A stretch of DNA of 64,000 nt from Candidatus Puniceispirillum sp. (GCA_028382965.1 JAOEUK010000001.1:1-64000), one strand, 5' to 3'; counted from the first letter of the stretch, positions 27,655-38,020 are shown. The notes: a model not told the origin generated them from the sequence alone. Program-made: numbers and translations.

Positions 27655-28799
27655 TAAAAATCATCCTTAAAAAACTGAACCAGCATTTCATGATAGACCA
27701 GAGTCAATTGATCAATATCAGCCACGTCAACATATTCGTTAACCTGATGCATAGTTTTTCCAACAAGGCCAAATTCGGCCACGGGGCAGATCATCGTGAT
27801 AAAGCGGGCGTCTGACGTTCCGCCATTGGTTGATAAAATTGGCTTCTGTCCAGTAACCGATTCGACTGCTATCTGCATTAAATTAGTTAAGGCTCCAACC
27901 GGCGTTACAAAAGGCTGTGCAGATAGATGCCAAGTAGCTTGCCACTGCCCGCCAATGCGGTCAAAATGTTCTTCCATCCATGCGATCAAATCATTTGATT
28001 TATGCTCTGTATTAAATCGGATATTAAACCTTGCCGTCACCACAGCTGGTATCACATTACTAGCAAAATTTCCAGTATCAATGCTGGTTAAATTGGCTGC
28101 AGATGGTTCGAAATAATCGTTGCCACCATCAAGTTTGCATCCATTCACCGGTGCCAGCATTGCAAGAAGCCTTGTGATGGGATTGTCAGCAAGATGTGGA
28201 TATGCGACATGGCCCTGCATTCCGTCAACCTGCAACCTACATGACAAGCTGCCACGGCGGCCATTTTTAATGACATCACCTATCTGCGAGGGATTAGTTG
28301 GCTCCCCAACAACGCAAACGTCAGGAACCTGATGATTGGCCTCCATCCATTCGACCATTTTAACAGTCCCAAAGTTGGCATCACCTTCTTCATCACCAGT
28401 AATGATCAAGCTGATTGACCCTACATTTGACGTATGTTGGATGAAATCAGCTACCGCCGCAACAAAAGCCGCAACCCCACCTTTCATATCCGCAACCCCG
28501 CGACCAAACAACTTTCCATCCTGCAAGGTGCCGCTAAAAGGGTCATGCTGCCATTGTGATAGATCGCCCACCGGTACAACATCAGTATGGCCAGCAAATG
28601 CAAAGTGTGGATTTTTTGTGCCTCGCCTAGCAAACAGGTTGTCAATTCGAGCCGCGCCTTCACCAAAGGGCAATCTTGTGCAATCAAAACCCAACTTACT
28701 AAGCTCTTCCTGCAACAGGTCCAGCGCTCCACCCTCCGCTGGTGTCACCGACGGGCATCGCACTAAATCCTGGGCAAGTTGAATGGCATAAGACGGCAT
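27654..28799 (-). CDS. dapE: Succinyl-diaminopimelate desuccinylase
   Basis: 381 residues, M20 metallopeptidase fold. Metal ligands are in FAGHTDVVP and GRGVADMKGG; the catalytic Glu pair is in ITGDEEGDA. It releases succinate from N-succinyl-LL-diaminopimelate in lysine and peptidoglycan synthesis. Four bases separate it from dapD upstream, which supplies the succinylated pathway. Confidence 0.95.
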   Translation of the reverse strand: MPSYAIQLAQDLVRCPSVTPAEGGALDLLQEELSKLGFDCTRLPFGEGAARIDNLFARRGTKNPHFAFAGHTDVVPVGDLSQWQHDPFSGTLQDGKLFGRGVADMKGGVAAFVAAVADFIQHTSNVGSISLIITGDEEGDANFGTVKMVEWMEANHQVPDVCVVGEPTNPSQIGDVIKNGRRGSLSCRLQVDGMQGHVAYPHLADNPITRLLAMLAPVNGCKLDGGNDYFEPSAANLTSIDTGNFASNVIPAVVTARFNIRFNTEHKSNDLIAWMEEHFDRIGGQWQATWHLSAQPFVTPVGALTNLMQIAVESVTGQKPILSTNGGTSDARFITMICPVAEFGLVGKTMHQVNEYVDVADIDQLTLVYHEMLVQFFKDDF

Positions 28800-28803
28800 A
28801 AAT

Positions 28804-29664
28804 CTAGTCTCTCAAAAGATCATTAACCGATGTTTTTGCTCGAGTCTTTTCATCCACCTTCTTAATAATCACCGCGCAATAAAGTGAGGGTCCTGGAGTC
28901 CCGTCTAAAAGTGGCTTGCCAGGAAGGCTACCTGGAACAACTACCGAATATGCAGGTACGCGGCCAACAAAGACTTCACCTGTAACTCGGTCGATAATCT
29001 TTGTTGATGCACCAATGAATACACCCATTGACAAAACAGCACCACGCTCAACAACAACCCCTTCTACTACCTCAGAGCGTGCACCAATAAAACAATCATC
29101 TTCTATGATGACTGGTCCAGCCTGCAACGGCTCAAGCACACCACCAATTCCAGCACCGCCAGATAAATGAACATTCTTGCCAATTTGTGCACAAGATCCA
29201 ACAGTTGCCCATGTATCAACCATTGTACCACTGCCAACATATGCCCCTAAATTTATAAAACTAGGCATTAATACCGCGTTGGGCGCAATAAAGGCGGAGT
29301 GCCTAACAATACAACCTGGAACAGCCCTAAAACCCGCTGCCTGAAACTTTACATCATCCCAACCACTAAATTTTGGCGCAACCTTATCCCACCAAACAGA
29401 CTCACCAGCACCTTCATAAACAGTTCCACTTGGAATCACTTTCATATCATTTAAGCGAAATGAGAGCAGTACAGCTTTTTTAAGCCATTGATTGACCTTC
29501 CATTGGTGATCACCCATTGGTTCGGCAACACGAGCAGAGCCAGAATCAAGTATTTCAAGGGAATTGGCAACAGCGTCTCGGACCGCTCCTTTGGAGTCAA
29601 CCGTTATAGTATCACGATTATCCCATGAAGCGTTGATTTCAGTTTCAAGTTGCGCCAAGTCCAT
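28804..29664 (-). CDS. dapD: Tetrahydrodipicolinate N-succinyltransferase
   Basis: 286 residues. A helical N-terminus is followed by a left-handed beta-helix of hexapeptide repeats (about 110-240), such as [20 protein letters not shown]. It succinylates tetrahydrodipicolinate using succinyl-CoA. The pairing with dapE shows that this organism uses the succinylase branch. Confidence 0.95.
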   Translation of the reverse strand: MDLAQLETEINASWDNRDTITVDSKGAVRDAVANSLEILDSGSARVAEPMGDHQWKVNQWLKKAVLLSFRLNDMKVIPSGTVYEGAGESVWWDKVAPKFSGWDDVKFQAAGFRAVPGCIVRHSAFIAPNAVLMPSFINLGAYVGSGTMVDTWATVGSCAQIGKNVHLSGGAGIGGVLEPLQAGPVIIEDDCFIGARSEVVEGVVVERGAVLSMGVFIGASTKIIDRVTGEVFVGRVPAYSVVVPGSLPGKPLLDGTPGPSLYCAVIIKKVDEKTRAKTSVNDLLRD

Positions 29665-29747
29665 TCTTTTATCTCCTAGGTTTCACGGGATAATCATCCC
29701 ATTTCTTAGTTATAGCTTTTGCCAACCAATGCGTCCATTGAGAGACC

Positions 29748-30434
29748 TTAGCAATCCACCAAAAGAAGCGATCGCAAAAACTCTTTTAGATCGTCAGCTT
29801 TGTAGTGCACGAAAGATTCATTAGATCCACGCGCAGCCCACTCAATATCACTTGCCAGCCATACTGTCCGCATCCCAAGCGCCGCTGCAGGGCGCAAATT
29901 AGCTGCCATGTCCTCGATCATGACCGCATTGTTTGGGTCTATGCCTGTTTGCCGCAAAAAACAGTCAAATGCATACTGATCAGGTTTTGGAATATAATCT
30001 GCAGCAACAATATCAAAAATTTGATCAAAATGATGGCGCACTCCATAGGCTGATAAAATATTTTCAGCATGTGGCACAGTCCCATTAGTAAAAATATGTT
30101 TCCGGCCTGGTAACGCTGCTAGCATTGAGTTCAGTTCATAGTCACGGTCAAGATCGCTGACATCAATATCATGCACATAATTAAGATAAACTTCAGGTTT
30201 AATATTTTCCTCACTCATCATGCCACGCATTGTTGTGCCATAACGGTGAAACAGGTCTTTTTGAATCACTCGAGCATCAACAGCAGAAACTTTGTAATGT
30301 CTTGAAACAAATTCAGTTATCCTTACTGATACACGGAGAAATAAGTTTGTTTTAGCCGGGTATATAGTATTGTCCAAATCAAAGATCCAGTCACCAATTC
30401 TATTGGTTGGAAAGGCAGCATTAATTGCGGTCAT
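29748..30434 (-). CDS. HAD-family pyrimidine 5'-nucleotidase
   Basis: 228 residues. HAD motif I is DWIFDLDNTIYPAKTNLF, motif II Thr lies in HIFTNGT, and motif III/IV in KPDQYAF and MIEDMAANL. The pattern FDLDNTLYP is typical of the Sdt1/YjjG-like pyrimidine nucleotidase subfamily, conserved beside dapD in alphaproteobacteria. Phosphate release from UMP/CMP or a related substrate is likely, not proven. Confidence 0.85.
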   Translation of the reverse strand: MTAINAAFPTNRIGDWIFDLDNTIYPAKTNLFLRVSVRITEFVSRHYKVSAVDARVIQKDLFHRYGTTMRGMMSEENIKPEVYLNYVHDIDVSDLDRDYELNSMLAALPGRKHIFTNGTVPHAENILSAYGVRHHFDQIFDIVAADYIPKPDQYAFDCFLRQTGIDPNNAVMIEDMAANLRPAAALGMRTVWLASDIEWAARGSNESFVHYKADDLKEFLRSLLLVDC

Positions 30435-30459
30435 AATTATCCCTAATCAAAATGTGAGC

Positions 30460-31368
30460 TTAATCGGCGGTGATTATTGTTCCCATGCCATGTTCCGTGA
30501 ATAATTCTACCAGAAGAGCATGTGGTGCACGTCCATCCATTATTACAGCGCCTTCAGCGCCACCTTGAACCGCCTCAATACAGGTTTCAACCTTTGGAAT
30601 CATTCCACCTGACACTGTTCCATCATTAATCAAGGCTTCAGCTTCTTTAATAGTCAGATTTGAAATCAAATTGCCTTCCTTGTCTAACACACCAACAACA
30701 TCCGTTAACATCAACATGCGCTTTGCATTCAATGCGGCTGCAATGGCACCTGCTGCGGTGTCTGCATTAATATTATAAGTTTTGCCATCCTCACCACACC
30801 CAACAGGAGCCACCACCGGAGTAAAGTTATGCATCATTAAAGCATTTAACACAGTTACATCGATACGTGCGGGCTCACCAACAAAACCGAGGTCAACAGC
30901 TTTTTGAATAGCGCTTTCACCGCTTTTGTGAGCGATCATTAATTTACGGGCAGTAATAAGCCCACCATCCTTGCCAGACACTCCAACAGCGCGACCACCA
31001 GCCGACGCGATAGCTGCAACCAGTGCTTTATTGATGCTCCCAGCAAGAACCATTTCAACAACTGATATTGTAGCTTCATCAGTTACCCGCAATCCATTAA
31101 CAAAACTAGATTCAATTTGTAATTTTCGTAGCATTTCGCCAATTTGTGGCCCACCGCCGTGCACTACAACTGGGCGCGCACCCACCTGGTCCAATAAGGC
31201 TATGTCAGATGCAAAAGCGCTTACGTAATCAGCCTTTCCCATTGCGTGACCACCAAACTTAATAAGGATGGTTTTTCCAGAATAACGCCGCATAAATGGC
31301 AGCGCCTCTACAAGCATTCCAGTTTTGGCTAGCAGATTAATCTGTGCTTGGTTAGCAGTGTTTTCCAT
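30460..31368 (-). CDS. argB: Acetylglutamate kinase
   Basis: 302 residues from ATG 31368, which has AAGGCG upstream; the frame extends to 31413. Amino-acid kinase fold: [20 protein letters not shown], and [11 protein letters not shown]. It phosphorylates N-acetylglutamate in arginine synthesis and is normally feedback-inhibited by arginine in organisms with the cyclic pathway; an N-terminal helix of the inhibited type is present. Confidence 0.95.
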   Translation of the reverse strand: MENTANQAQINLLAKTGMLVEALPFMRRYSGKTILIKFGGHAMGKADYVSAFASDIALLDQVGARPVVVHGGGPQIGEMLRKLQIESSFVNGLRVTDEATISVVEMVLAGSINKALVAAIASAGGRAVGVSGKDGGLITARKLMIAHKSGESAIQKAVDLGFVGEPARIDVTVLNALMMHNFTPVVAPVGCGEDGKTYNINADTAAGAIAAALNAKRMLMLTDVVGVLDKEGNLISNLTIKEAEALINDGTVSGGMIPKVETCIEAVQGGAEGAVIMDGRAPHALLVELFTEHGMGTIITAD

Positions 31369-31572
31369 CTTTATCGCCTTTACAGCATGGCCCGCTCTAG
31401 GCCAAATCAACAATTATTCGGAGTGCCTTAAGGCCTGCGCATGCCTTAGAGACAAATTATCGGCAATCCGGCCAATTGCGCAATAGCCAGAAGCCATTTA
31501 ATTATGTTTAAGCCATTATATGCGGCACAATACATTATTTGGACGTTACTAGCCTAAGAACGTGCTTATGCA

Positions 31573-32256
31573 TTACTCCGAACGGAATGCACTATTCTCT
31601 TTTGTTAGACCAAATCCGGCAAGATGTGCACGCAATGTTTCAATGCCTGTTCCTTCTTCGGATGAGGTGATAAATAATTCAGGAAAAGCTGCTACATATT
31701 TATTTATTTTATCCTTGGTCTCTTCGCATAATTTAATCAAAGCTTTAGATTTTTCTTTATCAGCCTTGGTTATAACAACCGCCCAAGATACAGCTGATTC
31801 GTCAAGAAGTGTCATGATTTGCTGATCCGAAGTTGCAATACCGCGACGACTATCAATGAGCAAAAACACTCTTTTTAATGAAGGTCTACCAGCAAGATAT
31901 TTACGAGTTAAGTTTGTCCAAGCTTTGATATCTGTTTTTGGGGCGGAAGCATAGCCGTAACCAGGCAAGTCAACCAATTGCAGACGATTTGCTAGATTAA
32001 AAAAGATTAATTGGCGTGTACGTCCAGGTGTTTGCGATGTTCGTGCCAGCATTCGCCGGCCAGTAAGAGCATTAACCAACGACGATTTACCAACATTTGA
32101 CCTGCCTGCAAAACAAATCTCTGGCAAAGTTACCGGCGGCAACGCCTTCATATTATTAGCAGCAGCAATAAAGTCACATTGACCAGCAAATAATAGCCGA
32201 CCAACTTCAGCCGTTTTTTTTAGCTGCTCTTCGCTACTTGTTTCATGATGTACCAT
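31573..32256 (-). CDS. engB: Ribosome biogenesis GTPase EngB/YsxC
   Basis: 227 residues from ATG 32256. G1 is GRSNVGKSSLVNAL, G3 DLPGYGYA, G4 TKADK. It acts in large-subunit assembly. The start lies within the last 37 bp of yidC, so translation is probably coupled; the longer frame to 32352 would be buried in yidC and is unlikely. Confidence 0.93.
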   Translation of the reverse strand: MVHHETSSEEQLKKTAEVGRLLFAGQCDFIAAANNMKALPPVTLPEICFAGRSNVGKSSLVNALTGRRMLARTSQTPGRTRQLIFFNLANRLQLVDLPGYGYASAPKTDIKAWTNLTRKYLAGRPSLKRVFLLIDSRRGIATSDQQIMTLLDESAVSWAVVITKADKEKSKALIKLCEETKDKINKYVAAFPELFITSSEEGTGIETLRAHLAGFGLTKENSAFRSE

Positions 32257-33983
32257 TGCTGCGCCATAGAAAGAAGGTTGTTCCATGTCCAGTAAATAAC
32301 CAAACCAGCCGGGAACGTGGCAAGCAGGAATGTAAAGAAAACTGGCATCCACTGGAAAATTTTGGCCTGTATTGGATCAGGTGGAGCAGGGTTCAAACGC
32401 ATTTGAAAAAACATCGAAGCACCCATAAAGATTGGCCATAAACCGAGTTGGAGGAAAGGTGGAAGAAAATCAACAGAGTAGGGTAGTAAACCAAAAATAT
32501 TGAAAATTGAAGTTGGGTCTGGCGCAGATAAATCTGCAATCCAGCCAAAGAAAGGAGCATGCCGCATTTCGATAGTCACAAACAGTACTTTATAAAGCGC
32601 AAAGAAAACTGGGATTTGCAGGATAACTGGTAAACAGCCCGCTGCCGGGTTAACTTTCTCTTCTTTGTACAAAGCCATCATTTCTTGATTAAGCTTCATC
32701 CTATCTTCGCCAAATCGTTCCCGAAGTGCCTGTAATTTTGGTGTTAAAAGCCGCATTTTTGCCATTGACCTGTAAGACTTATTGGCAAGCGGGAAAAAAG
32801 CTAGCTTTACAACAACAGTAAAGGCCATGGTAGCAACACCGAAGTTACCAAAAAACTGGAACAACCAATTAATCGCGTAGAAAAAAGGCTTTGTTAAGAA
32901 ATAGAACCATCCAAAATCAATCGCCAAATCAAAATTTGGAATTCCAAGTTCGTCCTTGTAATAATCAAGAAGAGCTACTTTCTTGGCGCCAGCAAATAAC
33001 CGCCCTTGGGTGCCAACAGTTCCACCAGCAGCTAACACTTGTCCTTCATTGTCAATATAATCGACTTGATACCGGTCTACCTTACCGGGCAGTGATTGAA
33101 AACTAAAAGTAAACTTTTCTTGCTGAGAAGGAAGCAATGCTGCTAACCAATATTTATCAGTAATTCCTATCCAGCCACCAGGATTAATCGGCTTCACTTT
33201 GATTCCACCTGTTGATGCATCTCTCAGATCTGAATAATCCTCTTCGTTCAGAGTTTCATCAAATACGCCAAGAGGCCCTTCATGCAGAATATAGAGTCCA
33301 CTCATGGGTGGGGTGCCTTGCCGGCGGACTAGGCCATATGGATACATGGTAATTGCACTATCAAGGCTACTGATAACAGAATCATCATAAGTGATTAAGT
33401 AATCATCATTAATTGAAATTTTCCGAGTAAAAATCAAACCATTTTTATTATTCCATTGGAGGCTAACTGGGCGCGATGGCGACAAAAGATCCCTATCAGC
33501 GGTCCAAAGGGTTTTTTCATCTGGCATGGGTTGATTTGCGTCAGAACTTGCCCATCCAAACTCAGCAAAAAACGGCGCCTGAGAATTCATTTTTTGCAAA
33601 AAATGAATATTCTCTGACATTGGATCTAGTTTCTCACGATAACCCGTTAGAATTATATCATCGATGCGAACGCCTTGAAGCGAAAATGATCCCTGAACTA
33701 ACGGAGCATCAATTGTAATGCGCTTAGCTATATCATCTAACGCAATATCTTGTGTTCCAAAACTTGGAGCTGCGCTAGCCGCATTGTCAATTGCACTAAT
33801 CCGGGGCGTGCCCACACCTGTCAAGCTTTCAGGCCCTTTTTGCGCTTCCTGCTGTTCTGCAATTAAAGCTTGCTGCAGTTGCTCTTTTTCCATTTTAGGC
33901 TGGGCAACTAGTAACTGCCAGCCAAAGAGGACAGCCATGGAAAGAGCAACAGCGAGGATCAAATTACGATTTTCGGGTGTCAT
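32220..33983 (-). CDS. yidC: Membrane protein insertase YidC
   Basis: 587 residues. One N-terminal helix (about 8-26), a large periplasmic beta-domain (about 50-340), and a C-terminal bundle of five helices with the conserved arginine in KLAFFPLANKSYRSMAKMR. It inserts and folds inner-membrane proteins alone or with SecYEG. Sits one base after yidD in the rpmH operon. Confidence 0.96.
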   Translation of the reverse strand: MTPENRNLILAVALSMAVLFGWQLLVAQPKMEKEQLQQALIAEQQEAQKGPESLTGVGTPRISAIDNAASAAPSFGTQDIALDDIAKRITIDAPLVQGSFSLQGVRIDDIILTGYREKLDPMSENIHFLQKMNSQAPFFAEFGWASSDANQPMPDEKTLWTADRDLLSPSRPVSLQWNNKNGLIFTRKISINDDYLITYDDSVISSLDSAITMYPYGLVRRQGTPPMSGLYILHEGPLGVFDETLNEEDYSDLRDASTGGIKVKPINPGGWIGITDKYWLAALLPSQQEKFTFSFQSLPGKVDRYQVDYIDNEGQVLAAGGTVGTQGRLFAGAKKVALLDYYKDELGIPNFDLAIDFGWFYFLTKPFFYAINWLFQFFGNFGVATMAFTVVVKLAFFPLANKSYRSMAKMRLLTPKLQALRERFGEDRMKLNQEMMALYKEEKVNPAAGCLPVILQIPVFFALYKVLFVTIEMRHAPFFGWIADLSAPDPTSIFNIFGLLPYSVDFLPPFLQLGLWPIFMGASMFFQMRLNPAPPDPIQAKIFQWMPVFFTFLLATFPAGLVIYWTWNNLLSMAQQWYIMKQVAKSS

Positions 33984-34283
33984 TCACCTAACCTTTGGTT
34001 TTGTATTAACATGTTCGGCGGGTGATCGCCCGTCTAGTATTGGTGACACTGGATCAAGCATTGGCTTGGCCCAAGGGTGACAACGCAGAATACGTTTAAA
34101 AGCATAGTAAGATCCATGCAAGGGGCCATATGCAATAACTGCATCTTTTGCATATTGCGAGCATGTTGGCAAATGACGACAATTTGCACCTAAAAGTGGA
34201 GAAAAAATCAAACGATAGACCTCAAACAATCCTATCAAAAACCAAGTTGCAACACCTTGAATGAATAATAGCGACTTAATCAT
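33984..34283 (-). CDS. yidD: Membrane protein insertion efficiency factor YidD
   Basis: 99 residues. LFEVYRLIFSPLLGANCRHLPTCSQYA gives the family signature (in two parts, with its two cysteines), and a C-terminal basic tail follows. It assists YidC-dependent insertion. Overlaps rnpA by 4 bp. Confidence 0.93.
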   Translation of the reverse strand: MIKSLLFIQGVATWFLIGLFEVYRLIFSPLLGANCRHLPTCSQYAKDAVIAYGPLHGSYYAFKRILRCHPWAKPMLDPVSPILDGRSPAEHVNTKPKVR

Positions 34284-34654
34284 AATGAACTCTTCGAAGG
34301 TACAGATTTTCCTGCCAAAGTGCGATGCAGATAATTAATAGCTTTTTGAAATCCCTGCGCCATGTCCTGCCAATTAGCTGTTATTGTATCATGCCGAGCA
34401 ATCAAAACATAATCAGTGCCTGGCTGCGCGATCGGTAAAAGATAATCATAAGCAAGCGCTCGCATTCTTCGGCGAGCCCGATTCCGCTTGACGGCATTAC
34501 CAATTTTTCTGGTTGCTGTTAATCCAACGCGCCATTCAGTTGATTCAAGTCTTACGGCCTGAATAACCAGCCCTTTTGAAAGGGCTTTGGATCCCTGAGA
34601 ACGCGCGTTCAAAAATCCAGCACGTGTCGGAATGGCTCTCATGATGGGCGCCAT
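34280..34654 (-). CDS. rnpA: Ribonuclease P protein component
   Basis: 124 residues. RVGLTATRKIGNAVKRNRAR includes the RNR motif region that contacts RNase P RNA and pre-tRNA leaders. It lies between rpmH and yidD as in nearly all bacteria. The RNase P RNA gene is not in this window. Confidence 0.95.
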   Translation of the reverse strand: MAPIMRAIPTRAGFLNARSQGSKALSKGLVIQAVRLESTEWRVGLTATRKIGNAVKRNRARRRMRALAYDYLLPIAQPGTDYVLIARHDTITANWQDMAQGFQKAINYLHRTLAGKSVPSKSSL

Positions 34655-34679
34655 AACACTTTAATCTTTTATCAAACGA

Positions 34680-34814
34680 TTACGCAGAGAGACGCGCACG
34701 GCCTTTTGCACGACGAGCCTGAATAACCCGACGACCACCAACGGTGGCCATGCGCGATCTGAAACCGTGACGACGTTTACGTACAATGACACTTGGTTGA
34801 TAGGTGCGTTTCAT
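34680..34814 (-). CDS. rpmH: 50S ribosomal protein L34
   Basis: 44 residues: [20 protein letters not shown], then an Arg/Lys-rich sequence to the stop at 34680. Exactly the usual L34 length. First gene of the rpmH-rnpA-yidD-yidC-engB set; an A/G-rich RBS lies just upstream. Confidence 0.97.
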   Translation of the reverse strand: MKRTYQPSVIVRKRRHGFRSRMATVGGRRVIQARRAKGRARLSA

Positions 34815-34861
34815 TTGAACGCTCCTTTTTAAAGGTTAATGTGTTATATAACTAGATGGGG

Positions 34862-34890
34862 GATATAGGCTTCAAAGCCTCTTCTGTCAA
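34862..34890 (-). promoter_or_regulatory. Promoter of the rpmH operon
   Basis: On the minus strand TTGACA (34890-34885), 17 bp, TATATC (34867-34862): a close sigma70-type match. The predicted start is about 40 nt before rpmH. Confidence 0.7.
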
Positions 34891-35062
34891 TGATATTTGA
34901 ACATTTCGTCAACTTACATGTTGTCTTTCAATAGTTGCTAAAACGACTTCCACACCCAACTCAACTCAATTTTTATCTATTCAACAGCCAATTTTGATTA
35001 AAATACGGAGCATGCAATCGCGGTTGAAGCACTTTGCCTACCACAAAAAAGGCTCACTATTA

Positions 35063-35539
35063 TCACTGGCCAATAATTGGTGTCGATGGAGTAGGTTCAA
35101 GATCCCAAGGAAAAAAAATCCAAGTATCTTGGGATACTTCAGTCACAAACGTATCCACCAACGGACGTCCAGCAGGTTTAGCATAAACAGTTGCAAAATG
35201 AGCTTTTGGCATCATTACCCTCAATGCTTTGGCCGTTTCACCAGTATCAACCAAATCATCAACAATGAGCCAGCCACGTCCATCTCCAGCAATAACTGAC
35301 GGTTTTAAAACATCGAGCGCACTGCGCTCACTGCCACTGTAGGATGAGATACAAGCAGTATCAATCAGTCTGATCTCCAATTCTCGTGCAACAATAGCAG
35401 CAGGAACAAGGCCTCCACGAGTTACGGCAACGAGGCCCTCAAACGGGCCAATCTCGAGTAACCTCCATGCTAATGCCTTTGATGTCCGGTGGAGCTCTTC
35501 CCATGAAACTGGGAAGGATTTTGTGCGCCGCTCTTCCAT
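35063..35539 (-). CDS. gpt: Xanthine(-guanine) phosphoribosyltransferase
   Basis: 158 residues. The PRPP-binding loop is [16 protein letters not shown], with [13 protein letters not shown] upstream. Length and the C-terminal [12 protein letters not shown] match XGPRT. It salvages xanthine and guanine to XMP and GMP. A single gene with its own upstream region. Confidence 0.92.
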   Translation of the reverse strand: MEERRTKSFPVSWEELHRTSKALAWRLLEIGPFEGLVAVTRGGLVPAAIVARELEIRLIDTACISSYSGSERSALDVLKPSVIAGDGRGWLIVDDLVDTGETAKALRVMMPKAHFATVYAKPAGRPLVDTFVTEVSQDTWIFFPWDLEPTPSTPIIGQ

Positions 35540-35831
35540 CTTATCTATCCTTAAAAAAAACCAATAATTTTTAACCCGTTAACCTCCTATTATATCGGCT
35601 TGGCCCAAGAGCTGTAAAGCCTAAGTAACCATAATGTGAAAGTATTTTTTACATTAAAAAAATTTAACATTCGAATTTATAAAGACAAAAAATAAACTCA
35701 AGAAAAGCTCCACAAAACAGATGAATATTTGCTTGCAAGCACTACTGCCTTGACTTATGTTTCGACGCATTAGTTATCAGGCAGTATAAATTTGTTGATT
35801 TAATAATCAGCTTTTGTCAGAAAACAAAAAA
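35540..35831. other. Divergent intergenic region of gpt and tRNA-Arg(ACG)
   Basis: AT-rich. A possible tRNA promoter element TTGACT at 35750-35755 is followed by only weak -10 matches. No ORF or other structure is supported. Confidence 0.35.
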
Positions 35832-35908
35832 GCGCTCGTAGCTCAGCTGGATAGAGCACTAGACTACGAATCTAGGGGTCGGGAGTTCGAATCTCTCCGA
35901 GCGCACCA
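35832..35908 (+). tRNA. tRNA-Arg (anticodon ACG)
   Basis: 77 nt with encoded CCA. The acceptor gcgctcg pairs with cgagcgc, the D arm is gctcagctggatagagc, the anticodon arm ctaga-ctACGaa-tctag, and the T arm gggag-ttcgaat-ctctc. The ACG anticodon would be edited to ICG by TadA to read CGU/CGC/CGA. Confidence 0.96.
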
Positions 35909-35982
35909 TTTCTCAATAAGATATTATCTCTTTTTGCAATCAATTATGGAATTGATTTTATTGCCAGATAGAAGTGAACATT

Positions 35983-37029
35983 ATGCGTGAATTTACCGTT
36001 ACCACAACAATTTTTGTACTTACTTTTCTAATTTACATATACCCCCTAAATATCCTCACCCATCTTCTTCTTAAAACCAAAATCGTTGAGTATGTAGCCA
36101 TCATCCCCACAGCCATAATTGCTTTAGCTGTTTTTGTTTATTTTAGAACACATGCAAAATCACCCCTATTGCGCGGATTTATCTACTATGGAATGGGCAT
36201 TGGCTTCATAGGTTTCTGCGTGTTCAATATAGGGTTGCTCACTTCACTGATCTTTCCAAAATTAGCCCTTGAAATTGGTTTTATTTGCCTTTTCATCTCT
36301 TCAATTACCTGCGTGAAAAGCATTTCAAATGGACGTAGCATTCACCTTAAGAAGATATGTCTAACATCCCAAAAAATAAATCAGGACATTAACTTAATAT
36401 TCATAAGTGACGTTCACTTAGGATCTAACTCAAAGCAACATTTCGAAAAAATTTGTAATAAAATAGACGGACTAAAGTACGATTGTCTACTAATTGGTGG
36501 TGATCTATTCGATTCAAGCGCCTTTGACGCTGGGGATTTAAACCCTATAAAAGCTATTCAAAAACCCGTACTCTTCGTGACTGGAAACCATGAATATTAC
36601 GTCAAAGATCATCAAGAAAAAATTGCCCGTCTAGCCAATTATAATATAAGGATTTTAGACAACCAGTCCTTGCAACTAGGCGCACTGAATATTATTGGGA
36701 TCAGTGATAATCAAGCACCAAAAATACAATCGGAAATTTCACAAAGCCTTATCAGTCAAGACAAATTCAATTTACTGTTGGTGCATCAACCATCTATGTG
36801 GAAAAGTGCGCCGAAAAACACAGATTTAATGCTCTCCGGGCACACACATAACGGTCAGATATTTCCATTTAACCTTTTGGTAAGGCTCCAGTTTAAAACT
36901 GTTTATGGAATTTACAAACGGCTGAACTCCAGTTTGTATGTCTCATCCGGGAGCGGCACATGGGGGCCAAGAATGAGGCTTGGTACAAAGAATGAAATTA
37001 TTCAAATTTTGATTTCACCCAAAACATAG
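35983..37029 (+). CDS. Membrane-anchored calcineurin-like metallophosphoesterase
   Basis: About 348 residues. Four N-terminal membrane helices (about 1-120) are followed by a YkuE/YaeI-like phosphoesterase domain with every metal motif: ISDVHLGS, GGDLFDS, GNHEYY and SGHTHNGQ. It hydrolyses a phosphoester at the membrane face; lipid-linked substrates such as UDP-diacylglucosamine are possible but unproven. ATG 35983 has GAAGTG upstream; GTG 35974 is also possible. It lies between two tRNA-Arg genes and its base composition is AT-richer than the housekeeping genes. Confidence 0.85.
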   Translation: MREFTVTTTIFVLTFLIYIYPLNILTHLLLKTKIVEYVAIIPTAIIALAVFVYFRTHAKSPLLRGFIYYGMGIGFIGFCVFNIGLLTSLIFPKLALEIGFICLFISSITCVKSISNGRSIHLKKICLTSQKINQDINLIFISDVHLGSNSKQHFEKICNKIDGLKYDCLLIGGDLFDSSAFDAGDLNPIKAIQKPVLFVTGNHEYYVKDHQEKIARLANYNIRILDNQSLQLGALNIIGISDNQAPKIQSEISQSLISQDKFNLLLVHQPSMWKSAPKNTDLMLSGHTHNGQIFPFNLLVRLQFKTVYGIYKRLNSSLYVSSGSGTWGPRMRLGTKNEIIQILISPKT

Positions 37030-37350
37030 CTGAAAGAAAAAACATGGCCTTTTAGATTAAAAGAGATTTGCTAAAGTACGTCTTGAGATTTTCATCTGGA
37101 TATGGCGCCAAGTTACGAATCTAAATATTTTAATAAATATTTTCCAAAATGCGGTGGTTTTTTATTAAAAAATATTATTTTTTGCAACTGTTAAGCGCTC
37201 AGAAAAAGTAGGCAATATTCAAAATATCTAATATACTTCAGAACCTTATTAATACATTTAGAACAGCATCCCAAATGCGAATGATTATTCTGGTTTGACA
37301 TAAGCACCTCAAGAGCTTCATTCTTTAATACAAAATGGGGGAGGTTGGGC
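37030..37350. other. AT-rich intergenic region upstream of the CBS gene
   Basis: Low-GC stretch with no supported ORF. TTGACA occurs near 37297 but has no well-placed -10 box. Confidence 0.35.
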
Positions 37351-37773
37351 ATGACACCATTTATTGCTAAACTTATTGAAAGAGGCTGTATTACAGTAGG
37401 TCCTAATAGTCAGCTTCAAACTGTAACTAATTTGCTCGTGAAATGGCAGATTGGAACTGTTGTAATTATAGACGCCAAAGGCATTGTATTGGGCATTCTG
37501 TCAGAACGTGACATTATAAAACATATTGCACAAGAGCAGTCACTCTTGGAAACAACCGCGGAAGAGCTTATGGCAACAAAAGTTGTAACCGTTGGGGAGG
37601 ATATAAACTCATCAGAACTAATGCATTTAATGACAATAAACAAAATTCGGCATGTTCCAATTATAAAAAATAATAAACTGGTTGGGATTGTGTCAATGGG
37701 TGATGTTGTAAAAAGAATGTTGGAAAAATATGAGCAAGAAACTGAGTTAATTAGAGGGTTTATTAATTCCTAA
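37351..37773 (+). CDS. CBS-pair domain protein
   Basis: 140 residues consisting of two CBS domains in tandem: GTVVIIDAKGIVLGILSERD in the first and RHVPIIKNNKLVGIVSMGDV in the second. Such stand-alone pairs bind AMP, ATP, NADH or SAM-type ligands and sense energy state. ATG 37351 has GGGGGAGG 6 nt upstream, a strong RBS. The partner protein is not evident from context. Confidence 0.88.
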   Translation: MTPFIAKLIERGCITVGPNSQLQTVTNLLVKWQIGTVVIIDAKGIVLGILSERDIIKHIAQEQSLLETTAEELMATKVVTVGEDINSSELMHLMTINKIRHVPIIKNNKLVGIVSMGDVVKRMLEKYEQETELIRGFINS

Positions 37774-37943
37774 GTTCATTTTCTGCCCGTACGATGATAG
37801 CTAATTGCGGGAGGTCTTTCAGCCTGGAATCTGAAAAGTTCCAATTGTAAGCTTCAGTGGTTAATCGTTTTTAGAAAACGTCATCTGATATTATAGTTAG
37901 GTAGTCAAATGCATATTGTAGTAGCGTTTTGTAGAAAGTATTT

Positions 37944-38020
37944 GCGCCCGTAGCTCAGCTGGATAGAGCACTAGACTTCGAATCTAGGGGCCGGGAGTTC
38001 GAATCTTCCCGGGCGCGCCA
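37944..38020 (+). tRNA. tRNA-Arg (anticodon TCG)
   Basis: 77 nt with encoded CCA. The acceptor gcgcccg pairs with cgggcgc; the anticodon loop is ctTCGaa. It differs from the ACG tRNA-Arg at 35832 in only about 7 of 77 positions, including one anticodon base, implying duplication. Its 3' end is repeated at 40621-40642. Confidence 0.96.

Noticed and set aside
32257-32352. Extended N-terminus of EngB
   Set aside because: Would overlap yidC by 130 bp and adds residues outside the conserved family start; ATG 32256 is more plausible.
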